DNA of 44,868 nucleotides from an uncultured Mycoplasmatota bacterium. GTDB taxonomy: Bacteria; Bacillota_I; Bacilli_A; RF39; UBA660. The number at the start of each line of letters is the position of its first letter. The stretch's first letter is position 1. This document shows positions 25,886 through 34,693 of the stretch, piece by piece. A program made the translations under genes and the position numbers. Under the pieces are notes generated by a model that saw only the letters and a program-made list of their open reading frames with translations, made no database searches and was not told the origin of the DNA. The DNA is taken from positions 1 through 44,868 of the forward strand of contig CAMOFW010000001.1 of the NCBI GenBank assembly GCA_946613765.1, given 5' to 3'.

Positions 25886-26063
25886 CTATAACCTTTTTAA
25901 TCTTTTTGTTAAATTCTAATCTATCCATCATTATTTCATGCCCACAGTTTTCACATTTAATTTTAATGTCTGCTCCCACTCTAGTAATTTTCCAAAGGTT
26001 AGCTCCACAGGCGTGATCTTTTTTCATAATGACTTGATCGTTTAACTTATATGTTTTTTCCAT
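25869..26063 (-). CDS. DUF951 family protein, zinc-ribbon-like
   Basis: A 64-aa protein, MEKTYKLNDQVIMKKDHACG at the start and KCENCGHEIMMDR in the middle. Cys19, Cys37 and Cys40 suggest a small metal-binding or zinc-ribbon-like fold, typical of DUF951 (yyzM of Bacillus). The ATG at 26063 follows GAGGTACACA. The gene overlaps both mscS and the transporter. DUF951 is found beside parAB/ychF genes in Firmicutes; its function is unknown. Confidence 0.9.
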   Translation of the reverse strand: MEKTYKLNDQVIMKKDHACGANLWKITRVGADIKIKCENCGHEIMMDRLEFNKKIKKVIGDKSE

Positions 26064-26871
26064 TGTGTACCTCAATTTGTTGATATGGTATTTTAACACC
26101 ATTATTATCTAATTCTTTTTTAATTATTTTTAAAGCTTCTCTTTTAGTAATCCATTGTTTGTCTCTTTCACAAATAAACTTGATAAGTAAATTAACAGAT
26201 GAATCACATAATTCATCTACTCCTAAGTATTGAACTGCCTTAGAATCAACATATTCAACCTTAGAGATATTAGCTAAAATCTTATCTATTACTTTTTCAA
26301 CTTTATCGATATCTTCTTCATAAGCTATAGGCACTTTTATTAATACCGCAGCTTTTTCTTTTGATAAGTTAATTATTTGAGTAATATTTCTATTTGCAAC
26401 TGTTAATACTTCATTATTTAAATTTTTAATTTTAGTAACTTTAAATCCAAATGATATTACTTCACCCATAAAATCATTATATTTTACTATATCCCCAACA
26501 ATAAAGTAATTATCCATAATAATATTAATACCACCAATTACATCTTTTAATGTATCTTGGAATGCTAAACCTATTACAGCAGATGCTACACCTAAAGATG
26601 CAATAATAGATGTAGTATTAATACCAAAGAGATTTAATATTACTAGTAATACAATTACAATAGTAAATATTTTAATAAAATTAGTTATTAAATCTACTAC
26701 TGTTTTTCTTCTTTTTAAATCATACCCACTATATTTTTTAGGGTCTTCAATTTTATATAATACAGATTTAACTATATTATAAATTAAATATGCAATTAAT
26801 ATTGTTAGAATAGGACCATATACCATCTTGTTTTGAAATGCAGTAGCAAGAGGTTTTAGTACGTTATCCAT
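26047..26871 (-). CDS. Small-conductance mechanosensitive channel family protein (MscS-like)
   Basis: A 274-aa membrane protein with three N-terminal hydrophobic segments (about 15-38, 55-83 and 85-105). The third, ASLGVASAVIGLAFQDTLKDV, fits the pore-lining helix of MscS, and the following VGDIVKYNDFMGEVISFGFKVTKI fits the beta domain. It would release solutes during osmotic downshock. It is tightly linked to parB (2-nt gap), as in other Firmicutes. Confidence 0.92.
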   Translation of the reverse strand: MDNVLKPLATAFQNKMVYGPILTILIAYLIYNIVKSVLYKIEDPKKYSGYDLKRRKTVVDLITNFIKIFTIVIVLLVILNLFGINTTSIIASLGVASAVIGLAFQDTLKDVIGGINIIMDNYFIVGDIVKYNDFMGEVISFGFKVTKIKNLNNEVLTVANRNITQIINLSKEKAAVLIKVPIAYEEDIDKVEKVIDKILANISKVEYVDSKAVQYLGVDELCDSSVNLLIKFICERDKQWITKREALKIIKKELDNNGVKIPYQQIEVHNGKNI

Positions 26872-26873
26872 AA

Positions 26874-27740
26874 TTAATCACCCTCAATTTCAATATGTAA
26901 TATTTCTAATATTCTTTCTAAGTCTTTTTGTGAATCAAAAGGTATTTCAATCTTCTTGTTACTTACTTTAACTTTAGTTCCTACTTTGTCTCTTAATACA
27001 TCTTCATATATTTTATATGTATTAGGAACAATCTTTTTAGTAGGTGCTAAGTTTACTTGTTTAACTAGATCTTCTATTTCTCTAACATTGATCTTATCAT
27101 TAACTACTTTTTTAGCAATTTCATTAATTTTCTTTTCATCATCCATCTTAGATAATACTCTAGCATGGGATGCTGAAATTTCACCTTTTTCAACTAACTT
27201 TTTAGTTTCTTCAGGTAAGTTTAATAAGCCTAACATGTTAGTAACATAACTTCTTGATTTACCAAATTTTTGAGCTATTTTTTCTTGAGTCATGCCAGTT
27301 GACTTAATAATATTTTCATAAGCTAATGCTTCTTCGATAGGATTCAAATTTTCTCTTTGAATGTTTTCTATTAAAGCTATTTCCATCATTTCTTCATCAT
27401 TAAAATCTCTAATGATTGCTGGAATAGTAGTCTTACCTGCGATTTTAGATGCTTTAGTTCTTCTTTCACCTGCTACTAATTCATAGCCTTTAATAGATTT
27501 TTTTACTATAACTGGTTGAACTACACCATGTTCTTTAATTGACTCTGCTAATTCTTTTAATGATTCTTCATCAAATGTTTTTCTTGGTTGGTATGGGTTA
27601 CTTCTAATTTCATCTAATCTAATTTCAACAATATCACTCTTTTTTGCTTCATCGATAATTGTTTTTTCTAGATTATCAAAATCTATTCTTTCGTTTGAAA
27701 ATAATTGTTCTAATCCTTTTCCTAATCTCTTATTGTTCAT
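26874..27740 (-). CDS. parB: Chromosome-partitioning protein ParB (Spo0J)
   Basis: ParB is a CTP-dependent clamp that loads at parS near the origin and helps chromosome segregation and sporulation. The N-terminal part has EIRSNPYQPRKTFDEESLKEL and the CTP-binding VAGERRTKASKIAG. The helix-turn-helix follows (EKIAQKFGKSRSYVTNMLGL). The length of 288 aa is normal. The start overlaps parA by 11 nt. No parS site was seen in the window. Confidence 0.97.
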   Translation of the reverse strand: MNNKRLGKGLEQLFSNERIDFDNLEKTIIDEAKKSDIVEIRLDEIRSNPYQPRKTFDEESLKELAESIKEHGVVQPVIVKKSIKGYELVAGERRTKASKIAGKTTIPAIIRDFNDEEMMEIALIENIQRENLNPIEEALAYENIIKSTGMTQEKIAQKFGKSRSYVTNMLGLLNLPEETKKLVEKGEISASHARVLSKMDDEKKINEIAKKVVNDKINVREIEDLVKQVNLAPTKKIVPNTYKIYEDVLRDKVGTKVKVSNKKIEIPFDSQKDLERILEILHIEIEGD

Positions 27741-28515
27741 TTCTTTCTATAACCTCCTTAGCTAAATTTTGGTAAGCCAAAGTTGCACGACATTCTGGAT
27801 CATAATCACTTATTGGTTTACCGTGGCTTGGTGCCTCTACTAATCTAACCAATCTAGGGATTATTGTATTAAATACTTTGTTTTTAAAGTATTTTCTAAC
27901 TTCTTCTATTACTTCTAAACCTATATTTGTTCTACCATCTAACATAGTTAATAGAACACCTTCAATTCTTAAGTTTGGATTCATATTATTTTGAACTAAA
28001 ATAATCGAATTTAATAACTGAGTTATACCTTCTAGTGCATAGAATTCACATTGAACTGGAATAATAACTGAATCAGAAGCACAAAGTGCATTAAGAGTAG
28101 TTATACCAAGAGATGGTTGACAATCGATAATAATGTAATCAAATCTATCTTTAATTTCATTAATATATTTTCTTAATTGTTCGTTTTGTCTAAATGTATT
28201 ATCTTCAAACATCTTTTTAGTAAATTCCATATCAATTCCTGCTAGGTTAATTGTTGATGGTACAATAGATAAATTTTTAAATTTAGTTTTAACTATTGCT
28301 TCGTCCATTGTCTTATTACCAGTGATAACATCATAGATGTCTATATCTATTTCACCAGCATTAAGGCCTAAACCTGTAGTAGCATTACCTTGTGAGTCTA
28401 AATCAATAAGTAGAGTTTTTTTACCTTCTTTACCTAAAGCTGCAGCTAAGTTTATACTTGATGTAGTTTTACCAACTCCACCTTTTTGATTTACTAAAGA
28501 TATAACCTTTGCCAT
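27730..28515 (-). CDS. parA: Chromosome-partitioning ATPase ParA (Soj)
   Basis: A deviant Walker ATPase that binds DNA when bound to ATP and works with ParB. I chose ATG 28515 (MAKVISLVNQKGGVGKTTSS, 261 aa) five bases after AGGTGG; a GTG at 28524 is less likely. The deviant P-loop KGGVGKTTSS, the DLDSQGNAT switch and IIDCQPSLG are intact. In Bacillus, Soj also regulates DnaA and sporulation. It is first in an operon with parB, mscS, DUF951 and an AbgT-family transporter. Confidence 0.97.
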   Translation of the reverse strand: MAKVISLVNQKGGVGKTTSSINLAAALGKEGKKTLLIDLDSQGNATTGLGLNAGEIDIDIYDVITGNKTMDEAIVKTKFKNLSIVPSTINLAGIDMEFTKKMFEDNTFRQNEQLRKYINEIKDRFDYIIIDCQPSLGITTLNALCASDSVIIPVQCEFYALEGITQLLNSIILVQNNMNPNLRIEGVLLTMLDGRTNIGLEVIEEVRKYFKNKVFNTIIPRLVRLVEAPSHGKPISDYDPECRATLAYQNLAKEVIERNEQ

Positions 28516-28547
28516 TTTTACCACCTAGTCCTTTTATTACATAATCT

Positions 28548-28576
28548 ATTGTATCATATAAAGTATTTTTTGTCTT
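28548..28576 (-). promoter_or_regulatory. Promoter of the parA operon
   Basis: Minus strand: -35 AAGACA (plus 28571-28576), 17-bp spacer, -10 TACAAT (28548-28553) with an extended TGA. Confidence 0.6.
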
Positions 28577-28586
28577 ATAAAATAAT

Positions 28587-28617
28587 AAAAAAAATACTAT
28601 TTTTAAGATAGTATTTT
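28587..28617 (-). terminator. Intrinsic terminator of the DUF285 lipoprotein gene
   Basis: A perfect 10-bp stem (28591-28600 with 28608-28617), 7-nt loop, T-tract on the minus strand. It is 5 nt after the stop codon. Confidence 0.85.
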
Positions 28618-28622
28618 TAATA

Positions 28623-29291
28623 TTAATTTTTAAGAGTTAAATAACCTGCATTATCTAAATCATCTACTTGTGCAAAAGACTTATCAACAATATATTCATT
28701 GTATTCAGTTCCGTTTGGCCCAACCAGATTTGTACATCCTTTAAACATATCTGTTGACTCTTCAACTTTATCCATATTCCAATTATCACCAACATATATA
28801 GTAGTTAAATTTTCACAGTTAGCAAACATATTGTCAGTTAGTGTTACTTTTCTTGTATCCAACATACTTAAGTCTAATTCTTTTAGAGATTTGCAATTAT
28901 AAAATGCTGCTGAAAGATTGGTTAATGATGATGTATCTAGTTTATTTAATCCTTTTATTTCTTCTAGATTTTCAAATCCATAAAACCATAATGCAAGCGA
29001 ATCTACTTTTATGTTGTCTTGAATATCTACTTTTGTTATTTTTTTAATTCTAGAATCTAATGCCCATGGAAGCATTTTAAAATTTCCATTTGTTCTTGTT
29101 AAATCTTCTACTTTCCACATTTCATTAAAACTAAAGTAATCTTTATTTCTTATGACTAGTGTATAGTTACCATTATGTTCTTCTAGATATGCTTTAAATA
29201 AATATTTATTATTATTAATTTTAAAGTAAATAAAGCATCCTGCTAAAGCAATAATTATTATTACAAATACTATTATTAATTTTTTCTTCAT
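28623..29291 (-). CDS. DUF285 / BspA-like leucine-rich surface lipoprotein
   Basis: A 222-aa protein with a signal peptide ending in the perfect lipobox LAGC (Cys19), so a predicted membrane lipoprotein and Lgt substrate. Residues about 100-200 carry BspA/DUF285-type repeats with the pattern MF.NC.NL (FYNCKSLKELDLS, MFANCENLTTI, MFKGCTNLVG), as in Mycoplasma and Listeria surface proteins. The gene starts 12 nt after the pilin-like gene and shares its promoter. A role in adhesion or host interaction is likely but unproven. Confidence 0.85.
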   Translation of the reverse strand: MKKKLIIVFVIIIIALAGCFIYFKINNNKYLFKAYLEEHNGNYTLVIRNKDYFSFNEMWKVEDLTRTNGNFKMLPWALDSRIKKITKVDIQDNIKVDSLALWFYGFENLEEIKGLNKLDTSSLTNLSAAFYNCKSLKELDLSMLDTRKVTLTDNMFANCENLTTIYVGDNWNMDKVEESTDMFKGCTNLVGPNGTEYNEYIVDKSFAQVDDLDNAGYLTLKN

Positions 29292-29303
29292 ATTATTCTC
29301 CTT

Positions 29304-31259
29304 TTAGCAATCTGATGTTCCAGGTCCACTACATCCACCATGCCATGAACCATCTTTACATGTACATCCCCAGTGTCCAGGTCCAGAACCATGTCCGTCT
29401 GTTTCTGATGCTGAAGTACAACAATCTCCTCCACCACTTGATGGACAGTCGTGAGTATTACAACTGCTACTTTCTGATCCATTTGGACAAGTTTGATCTG
29501 GGAAGAACTTATCACTGTAGTAAACTGTTCTTGATTGTGTTCCTCCACCACAGCTTTCTGAACAATCTCCATATTCTGATTCACCAGTTCTATTCTTTGC
29601 ATCACAATATTTATATGTAGCATATGATTTAGATTTTACTTCACTTACGTGTCCTAGCATATCTTTTACATAAGCATATACTTGATATGATGCAGGAGTT
29701 TTTCTATTATATGTTCCTATAGTAGTAGAAACTTTAAATGTATATGATGTAGGTCCTTCATTATGAATTGTATCAATATTTGTTGCATCTACATCTACCC
29801 ATTTACAATGTTCTATTTTTTTATCATCTATTAATATACATACAGATTTTAATCCACTGTGATCATCTTTAGCTTTTACTACAACATTTGTATTAGCAGT
29901 ATTAAATCTACTATCTTGTGATTCAACAGTTATAGATTCAATATATGGATTATCTATGTCAACATATGCATCAACAATTCTTTCCGGACATACTGTTTCA
30001 TTACCAGTATTATCCACTAATGTTGTTTGTTCCATCAATTGCTTTTTAGTTGAGTAATTAACATCTTTAAAATAACCACTGTTATCTACTGAACATCCTG
30101 ATTCATTATCAACACATCCATAAATTATTTTTCTGGTTTCAGTTTTCCATACTGAATTATCATTTCTTATTTCACATGTTGGTGCTATAGCATCGGAATT
30201 AGATATTACTAATTCTGTTGAGTATGATGTCATATTTCCTACTTCATCTTCTGCCCATAAGTAATATGTTCCATTAGATAGTGGTGTATTAGCTCCTTCA
30301 TATAAATCATATCCATGATTAATAGTAGCGACTTCATCTGTTACTTCGAATCTGTTATAAATATTAGTCATACCAATATTATTTTCAGCTGTAAGATATA
30401 CATATTTAGCACCAGAACCATTACCATCACTTACATATGCTTTAGCATTCTTACCATCTTTTTTAGTCCATCCATCATATGCACTAGATTTAATTCTAGG
30501 TTCTTCTTTATCTATATTGATTTTAATGACAGCATTTTTAATTGAATCTTTAGTTTGAACTGCTACATGTATTTCATCTTTTAATACAGTTGATGCTGTA
30601 ACAATAACTACATTTGAATATGTTTGATTAATTCTTAATCCAACTGATGGTTCAGTTAAAACATTATTGTTATTAACTTCAATTGTTTTTCCTTGATGAG
30701 TTATTCTTGTACTTAAAATATTATCATATGTTGGATTAACAACAACAGCCACATCAGTATTAACCCAATTTTTATTATCTTCTTTTATATCAATTAATTC
30801 TGATAGAGTATTATTGTAATATTTATAAACTTTAACACCAATTTCATTTGCAAAAGTATCTTCATTTATTAAATCACAATTACTATCATCAGTTACTTTA
30901 GCTGTATAATCATAATCTTTAACACTTATATTGATAACTCTACAAGCAAGATTATCTTCATCATCTGCGGGATTGATAATGAAAGGAATCTCTTCACCTT
31001 GTTCTTTTACATATTTATCAGCTACTACATAACCATCATATACTAGTGTTCCAGCTGCTATAGTTTTAGATGCATCTATAGTATTATCTTCAGCATATTT
31101 AATTGCTTGGGATTTTAAATATTCTAGTTTATTATTAAGTTCTTTTTGTTTTGTATTGTTTGATATAGTAAAGTATACTGGAGTTCCTATTGCAAATAGT
31201 AAACCAAGTATAACTATTACCGCTATTATTTCAGTTAAAGTAAATCCTTTATTATTCAT
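29304..31259 (-). CDS. Type IV pilin-like surface protein with TSP1-like C-terminal module
   Basis: The 651-aa protein begins MNNKGFTLTEIIAVIVILG, a class III prepilin signal (cleavage before Phe, with Glu at +5 of the mature form) and a hydrophobic stalk helix. The middle is a long extracellular stretch with Ig-like or bacterial sheet repeats (EEPRIKSSAYDGW, EVGNMTSYSTELV, VDNTGNETVC). Residues 563-605 (YGDCSESCGGGTQSR ... CNTHDC) closely resemble a thrombospondin type-1 repeat. The last 46 residues are rich in Gly, Ser, His and Cys. It is the first gene of a two-gene operon. Pilus assembly genes are not in this window. Confidence 0.82.
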   Translation of the reverse strand: MNNKGFTLTEIIAVIVILGLLFAIGTPVYFTISNNTKQKELNNKLEYLKSQAIKYAEDNTIDASKTIAAGTLVYDGYVVADKYVKEQGEEIPFIINPADDEDNLACRVINISVKDYDYTAKVTDDSNCDLINEDTFANEIGVKVYKYYNNTLSELIDIKEDNKNWVNTDVAVVVNPTYDNILSTRITHQGKTIEVNNNNVLTEPSVGLRINQTYSNVVIVTASTVLKDEIHVAVQTKDSIKNAVIKINIDKEEPRIKSSAYDGWTKKDGKNAKAYVSDGNGSGAKYVYLTAENNIGMTNIYNRFEVTDEVATINHGYDLYEGANTPLSNGTYYLWAEDEVGNMTSYSTELVISNSDAIAPTCEIRNDNSVWKTETRKIIYGCVDNESGCSVDNSGYFKDVNYSTKKQLMEQTTLVDNTGNETVCPERIVDAYVDIDNPYIESITVESQDSRFNTANTNVVVKAKDDHSGLKSVCILIDDKKIEHCKWVDVDATNIDTIHNEGPTSYTFKVSTTIGTYNRKTPASYQVYAYVKDMLGHVSEVKSKSYATYKYCDAKNRTGESEYGDCSESCGGGTQSRTVYYSDKFFPDQTCPNGSESSSCNTHDCPSSGGGDCCTSASETDGHGSGPGHWGCTCKDGSWHGGCSGPGTSDC

Positions 31260-31284
31260 TTATATTCCCTCTATTCTAAAATAA

Positions 31285-31313
31285 ATTTTATCAAAAAAGT
31301 AGTTTTTAATCAA
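31285..31313 (-). promoter_or_regulatory. Promoter of the pilin-like/DUF285 operon
   Basis: Minus strand: -35 TTGATT (plus 31308-31313), 17-bp spacer, -10 TAAAAT (31285-31290) with extended TGA. The -35 lies right beside the ftsH terminator T-tract. Confidence 0.75.
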
Positions 31314-31346
31314 TTAAAAAAGAACCAGATTATTTTTCTGATTCTT
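31314..31346 (-). terminator. Intrinsic terminator of ftsH
   Basis: A 10-bp stem with one G-U pair in RNA (31320-31329 with 31337-31346). The 7-nt loop contains the ftsH TAA stop (31330-31332), and a T-tract follows on the minus strand. Confidence 0.8.
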
Positions 31347-33297
31347 CTATTTTTTGTTCTAATTCTTCTCTAGTCATTTTTGTATAACCTTTAATACCTT
31401 TTGCTTTAGCAACTTCTTTTAGTTTTAACATTGTTGTTTCATTTGATGTTGCTTCATCATTTGGATTAAAAGTTCCAGTTTCAACTAGTGATTCAATTTG
31501 TTCTTTAGTTAATGTTTCATATTCTACTAAAGCATCTGCAAGTAAATGAACTAATTTTTCATTTTCTTTTAAAATCTTTTTAGCTTTAGCATAACATTCA
31601 TCAATAATCTTTCTTTCTGCTTTATCTATTTCTAAAGCAACTTGATCAGAGAAGTTCTTAGATTTATTATAATCTCTACCTAAGAATACTCCTTCACTCT
31701 TTTGTTCAAATTGAATAGTTCCTAGTTCTGACATACCATATTCAGTTACCATTGCACGTGCAATTGATGTTGCTTTTTTAAAGTCATCAGATGCACCAGT
31801 AGTAATTTGACCTAAGAATAATTCTTCTGAAGCTCTACCACCAAGTAAACCTGTGATACGAGATTCTAATTCTTCTTTAGTAGATATACCAATATGTTCT
31901 TCTTTTGGAAGCATCATTGTATATCCACCAGCCATACCTCTTGGTATGATTGTTATCTTATGTACTTCTTCAGCATCAGGAAGTTTAAGTCCAATTACTG
32001 CATGTCCAGATTCATGGATAGCAACTAATCTCTTTTCTTTTTCAGTTATTTTTCTTGATGTCTTAGCAGGTCCTAAGATAACTCTATCTGTAGCTTCATC
32101 AATTTCATCCATTGTGATAGCATCTTTATTTCTTCTTACAGTAAGTAATGCAGCTTCATTTAATAAGTTTTCTAAATCAGCTCCACTAAATCCTGGTGTT
32201 CTTTTTGATATTGCAGCTAAGTTAACATCTTTAGCTAAGATTTTATCTTGTGCATGTACTTTTAAGATTTGTTCTCTTTCATTTGAATCAGGAAGAGATA
32301 CAGTGATTTGTCTATCAAAACGTCCTGGTCTTAAAAGTGCTGGGTCTAATACGTCAGGTCTGTTTGTTGCAGCCATGATTATGATTCCTTCATTAGCACC
32401 AAAACCATCCATTTCAGTTAATAATTGGTTTAGTGTTTGCTCTCTTTCATCATGTCCACCACCAAGGCCAGTTCCTCTTTCTCTACCAACAGCATCAATT
32501 TCATCGATGAATATTAAGCATGGAGCACTTTGTTTAGCTTGTTTAAACATATCTCTAACACGAGATGCACCAACACCTACGAATAATTCAACGAAGTCTG
32601 AACCTGAGATAAAGTAGAATGGACAATTAGCTTCACCAGCAACAGCTTTAGCAAGTAATGTTTTACCAGTTCCTGGAGGACCTACAAGTAATACACCTTT
32701 AGGTATTCTTGCACCCATTTTTTGGAATTTCTTTGGATTCTTTAAGAAATCTATGATTTCTTCTACTTCTTCTTTTTCTTCTTTTAATCCAGCTACATCT
32801 TTAAATTTAACTTTTCCGCCTTCTTCTAATCTTGCTCTACTCTTACCAAAATCCATTGATTTGTTATTAGACATAGCAAGTTTAGTAAATAGTAAATAAG
32901 CTGCAAAAGCTAAAATTACGATAGGTACTACATTTACAACAATATATAATATAGTAGATGATCCTGGATCTTTATTAGTATCATATGATTTTAAATTATT
33001 GTTATTTTTATATTCAATAATTGATGATACCTCTTCTTCAACTACTTTAGAAGTAAATGATTCACCTTCTTTATAGTCGCTTAATTTACCAGTTATATAA
33101 TATACTGATTCACTACTTTTAGGTGTAATTGTTATTTCAGATACTTTAGAATCTTTAATAGCACTCATTAATTCACCAGTAGTTAATTCATGTACTTCAA
33201 ATCTTGTATTATTATAAAATAGGAATGCAATGATAATTACTAATCCTAAAATAATATAAGGAAATGATGTCTTTACAAAATCTTCTTTTTTCTTCAT
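31330..33297 (-). CDS. ftsH: ATP-dependent zinc metalloprotease FtsH
   Basis: A membrane-anchored AAA+ protease that degrades misfolded and regulatory proteins. Two transmembrane segments (about 11-30 and 114-138) flank an extracellular domain. The AAA+ module has Walker A GPPGTGKT (206-213), Walker B LIFIDEIDA and the SRH (NRPDVLDPALLRPGRFD). The zinc protease site is HESGH. The length of 655 aa is typical. It is 48 nt downstream of tilS, a common order, but hpt is missing between them. Confidence 0.98.
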   Translation of the reverse strand: MKKKEDFVKTSFPYIILGLVIIIAFLFYNNTRFEVHELTTGELMSAIKDSKVSEITITPKSSESVYYITGKLSDYKEGESFTSKVVEEEVSSIIEYKNNNNLKSYDTNKDPGSSTILYIVVNVVPIVILAFAAYLLFTKLAMSNNKSMDFGKSRARLEEGGKVKFKDVAGLKEEKEEVEEIIDFLKNPKKFQKMGARIPKGVLLVGPPGTGKTLLAKAVAGEANCPFYFISGSDFVELFVGVGASRVRDMFKQAKQSAPCLIFIDEIDAVGRERGTGLGGGHDEREQTLNQLLTEMDGFGANEGIIIMAATNRPDVLDPALLRPGRFDRQITVSLPDSNEREQILKVHAQDKILAKDVNLAAISKRTPGFSGADLENLLNEAALLTVRRNKDAITMDEIDEATDRVILGPAKTSRKITEKEKRLVAIHESGHAVIGLKLPDAEEVHKITIIPRGMAGGYTMMLPKEEHIGISTKEELESRITGLLGGRASEELFLGQITTGASDDFKKATSIARAMVTEYGMSELGTIQFEQKSEGVFLGRDYNKSKNFSDQVALEIDKAERKIIDECYAKAKKILKENEKLVHLLADALVEYETLTKEQIESLVETGTFNPNDEATSNETTMLKLKEVAKAKGIKGYTKMTREELEQKIEESEK

Positions 33298-33322
33298 AAT
33301 AATCTCCTTTTCAATACTATCT

Positions 33323-33328
33323 ATTATA
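33323..33328 (-). promoter_or_regulatory. Extended -10 element for ftsH
   Basis: Minus-strand TGCTATAAT, an extended consensus -10, about 25 bp upstream of the ftsH start. No good -35 at 17 bp, so this is a tentative internal promoter. Confidence 0.5.
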
Positions 33329-33345
33329 GCATAGTTTTCTATTAA

Positions 33346-34629
33346 TTATTTATTTTTTTTACAAGTTAATATAATATCAAACTTGTCATTTACATCTTTA
33401 TCATACTTAGATTTTTTATACCCAGGTATCCATAAGATATTATCATCACTATCACAAACTAAAATTATTTCATCTCTTTTGTATAAAGGTATTTTTAAAT
33501 CTATAAAAATATCTTTAATTTTTTTAGCATGATCCATGTTTTTAATTGTCATCTTGTCTCCATCTTTTCTTGTTCTGTATACTAAAGGCATCTTTATTTC
33601 TTTAGAGTTAAGTCTAATAGTATAATTAGATGTATCTGATGATTCTTTAACTTCCATTATTTTTACATTGTTAATAATTATATCTTTATCAACATATAGT
33701 TCATCATATTCTTTAAAGATAATATGATTATTAGGAAGTTTAATTTTAACATATGTTTTATTACTATTAATTGCTTTTAGAATTTCATCAACATTATTAT
33801 CATTAACTTTATATAGGTCATCTATATATAGTGTAGATAAAATATATTCAATTATTCTTCTTTGAATAATCTTTTCTTGTTTTAAAAACTTGTTAATAAA
33901 TAATGTGTTATCAACATAGATTTCACTTAATACTTCTTTAGTATATTTATTAATGAAATCATCTGCTTCAGATATAGTATTAGAATATTTTAAGTATTTT
34001 TTATGAATAAGATCATATTCTTCATGTAGTTTAGGAAGAATATAATGTCTATATCTATTTCTTAAGTAATCATCTTCATTATTAGTATGATCAATATAAT
34101 ATTTATAGTTATTATTATCCATATAATCTACGATATCTTTTTTAGTGTAGAAGATAAGTGGTTTAACTTGTTTATATGATCCTTTATCAGTGATAATATC
34201 AAAACCAGAATATCCTTTTAAGTTAGATCCTCTTTGAATACGCATTAAAATAGTTTCGATTAAATCATCACCGTGATGAGCAGTCATAAGATATGATGCT
34301 TTATATTTATCAATTAATTCATTAAAAAATTTATATCTAATTATTCTTGCTTCACTATGGAAATTAGCTTTAGGGATTGTAGATAATTCAAAGTATTCAT
34401 ATATTAAATCGTTTTCTTTACTAAATTCTTCAACGTATTTAGCTTCTTCATCACTTTGTTTTCTTACTTTATGATTCATATGTGCAACAACTATTCTTAA
34501 ATTAAGTTGTTCTTTTAAGTCACACAAAAGATGTAGTAAGCACATTGAATCAGGTCCACCTGATACACCTACTACTACTGTAGAATCTAAACTTAAGATA
34601 CTTTTTAAATAGTTTAATGATTCAATCAT
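33346..34629 (-). CDS. tilS: tRNA(Ile)-lysidine synthase
   Basis: TilS converts C34 of the AUA-reading tRNA-Ile to lysidine. The N-terminal PP-loop reads VVVGVSGGPDSMCLLHLL (about 17-34), with further conserved TAHHGDDLIETILMRIQRGS and RPL-like KPLIFYTKKDI. The C-terminal domain (about 360-427) includes WIPGYKKS. The length of 427 aa fits Firmicute TilS. It has its own promoter embedded in the terminator of the preceding gene. Confidence 0.96.
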   Translation of the reverse strand: MIESLNYLKSILSLDSTVVVGVSGGPDSMCLLHLLCDLKEQLNLRIVVAHMNHKVRKQSDEEAKYVEEFSKENDLIYEYFELSTIPKANFHSEARIIRYKFFNELIDKYKASYLMTAHHGDDLIETILMRIQRGSNLKGYSGFDIITDKGSYKQVKPLIFYTKKDIVDYMDNNNYKYYIDHTNNEDDYLRNRYRHYILPKLHEEYDLIHKKYLKYSNTISEADDFINKYTKEVLSEIYVDNTLFINKFLKQEKIIQRRIIEYILSTLYIDDLYKVNDNNVDEILKAINSNKTYVKIKLPNNHIIFKEYDELYVDKDIIINNVKIMEVKESSDTSNYTIRLNSKEIKMPLVYRTRKDGDKMTIKNMDHAKKIKDIFIDLKIPLYKRDEIILVCDSDDNILWIPGYKKSKYDKDVNDKFDIILTCKKNK

Positions 34630-34655
34630 AAATAAGTCCCTTTCATTTATGCCCT

Positions 34656-34684
34656 ATTTTACACAAAAAAAGCAATAATATCAA
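34656..34684 (-). promoter_or_regulatory. Promoter of tilS within the upstream terminator
   Basis: Minus strand: -35 TTGATA (plus 34679-34684) lies in the loop of the YitT-family gene terminator, 17-bp spacer, -10 TAAAAT (34656-34661). Confidence 0.7.
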
Positions 34685-34693
34685 GTTATTGCT
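34665..34693 (-). terminator. Intrinsic terminator of the YitT-family gene
   Basis: A perfect 8-bp stem (34671-34678 with 34686-34693), 7-nt loop, then seven T on the minus strand. The stop codon (34686-34688) is part of one arm. Confidence 0.85.

Noticed and set aside
29288..29623. Two overlapping frames of about 100 codons on both strands at the pilin tail
   Set aside because: They are shadows of the cysteine-rich 3' end of the pilin-like gene and have low-complexity, unlikely composition.
31853..32617. A 254-codon open frame on the plus strand
   Set aside because: It is antisense to ftsH, has no ribosome site, and arises from the codon pattern of the real gene.
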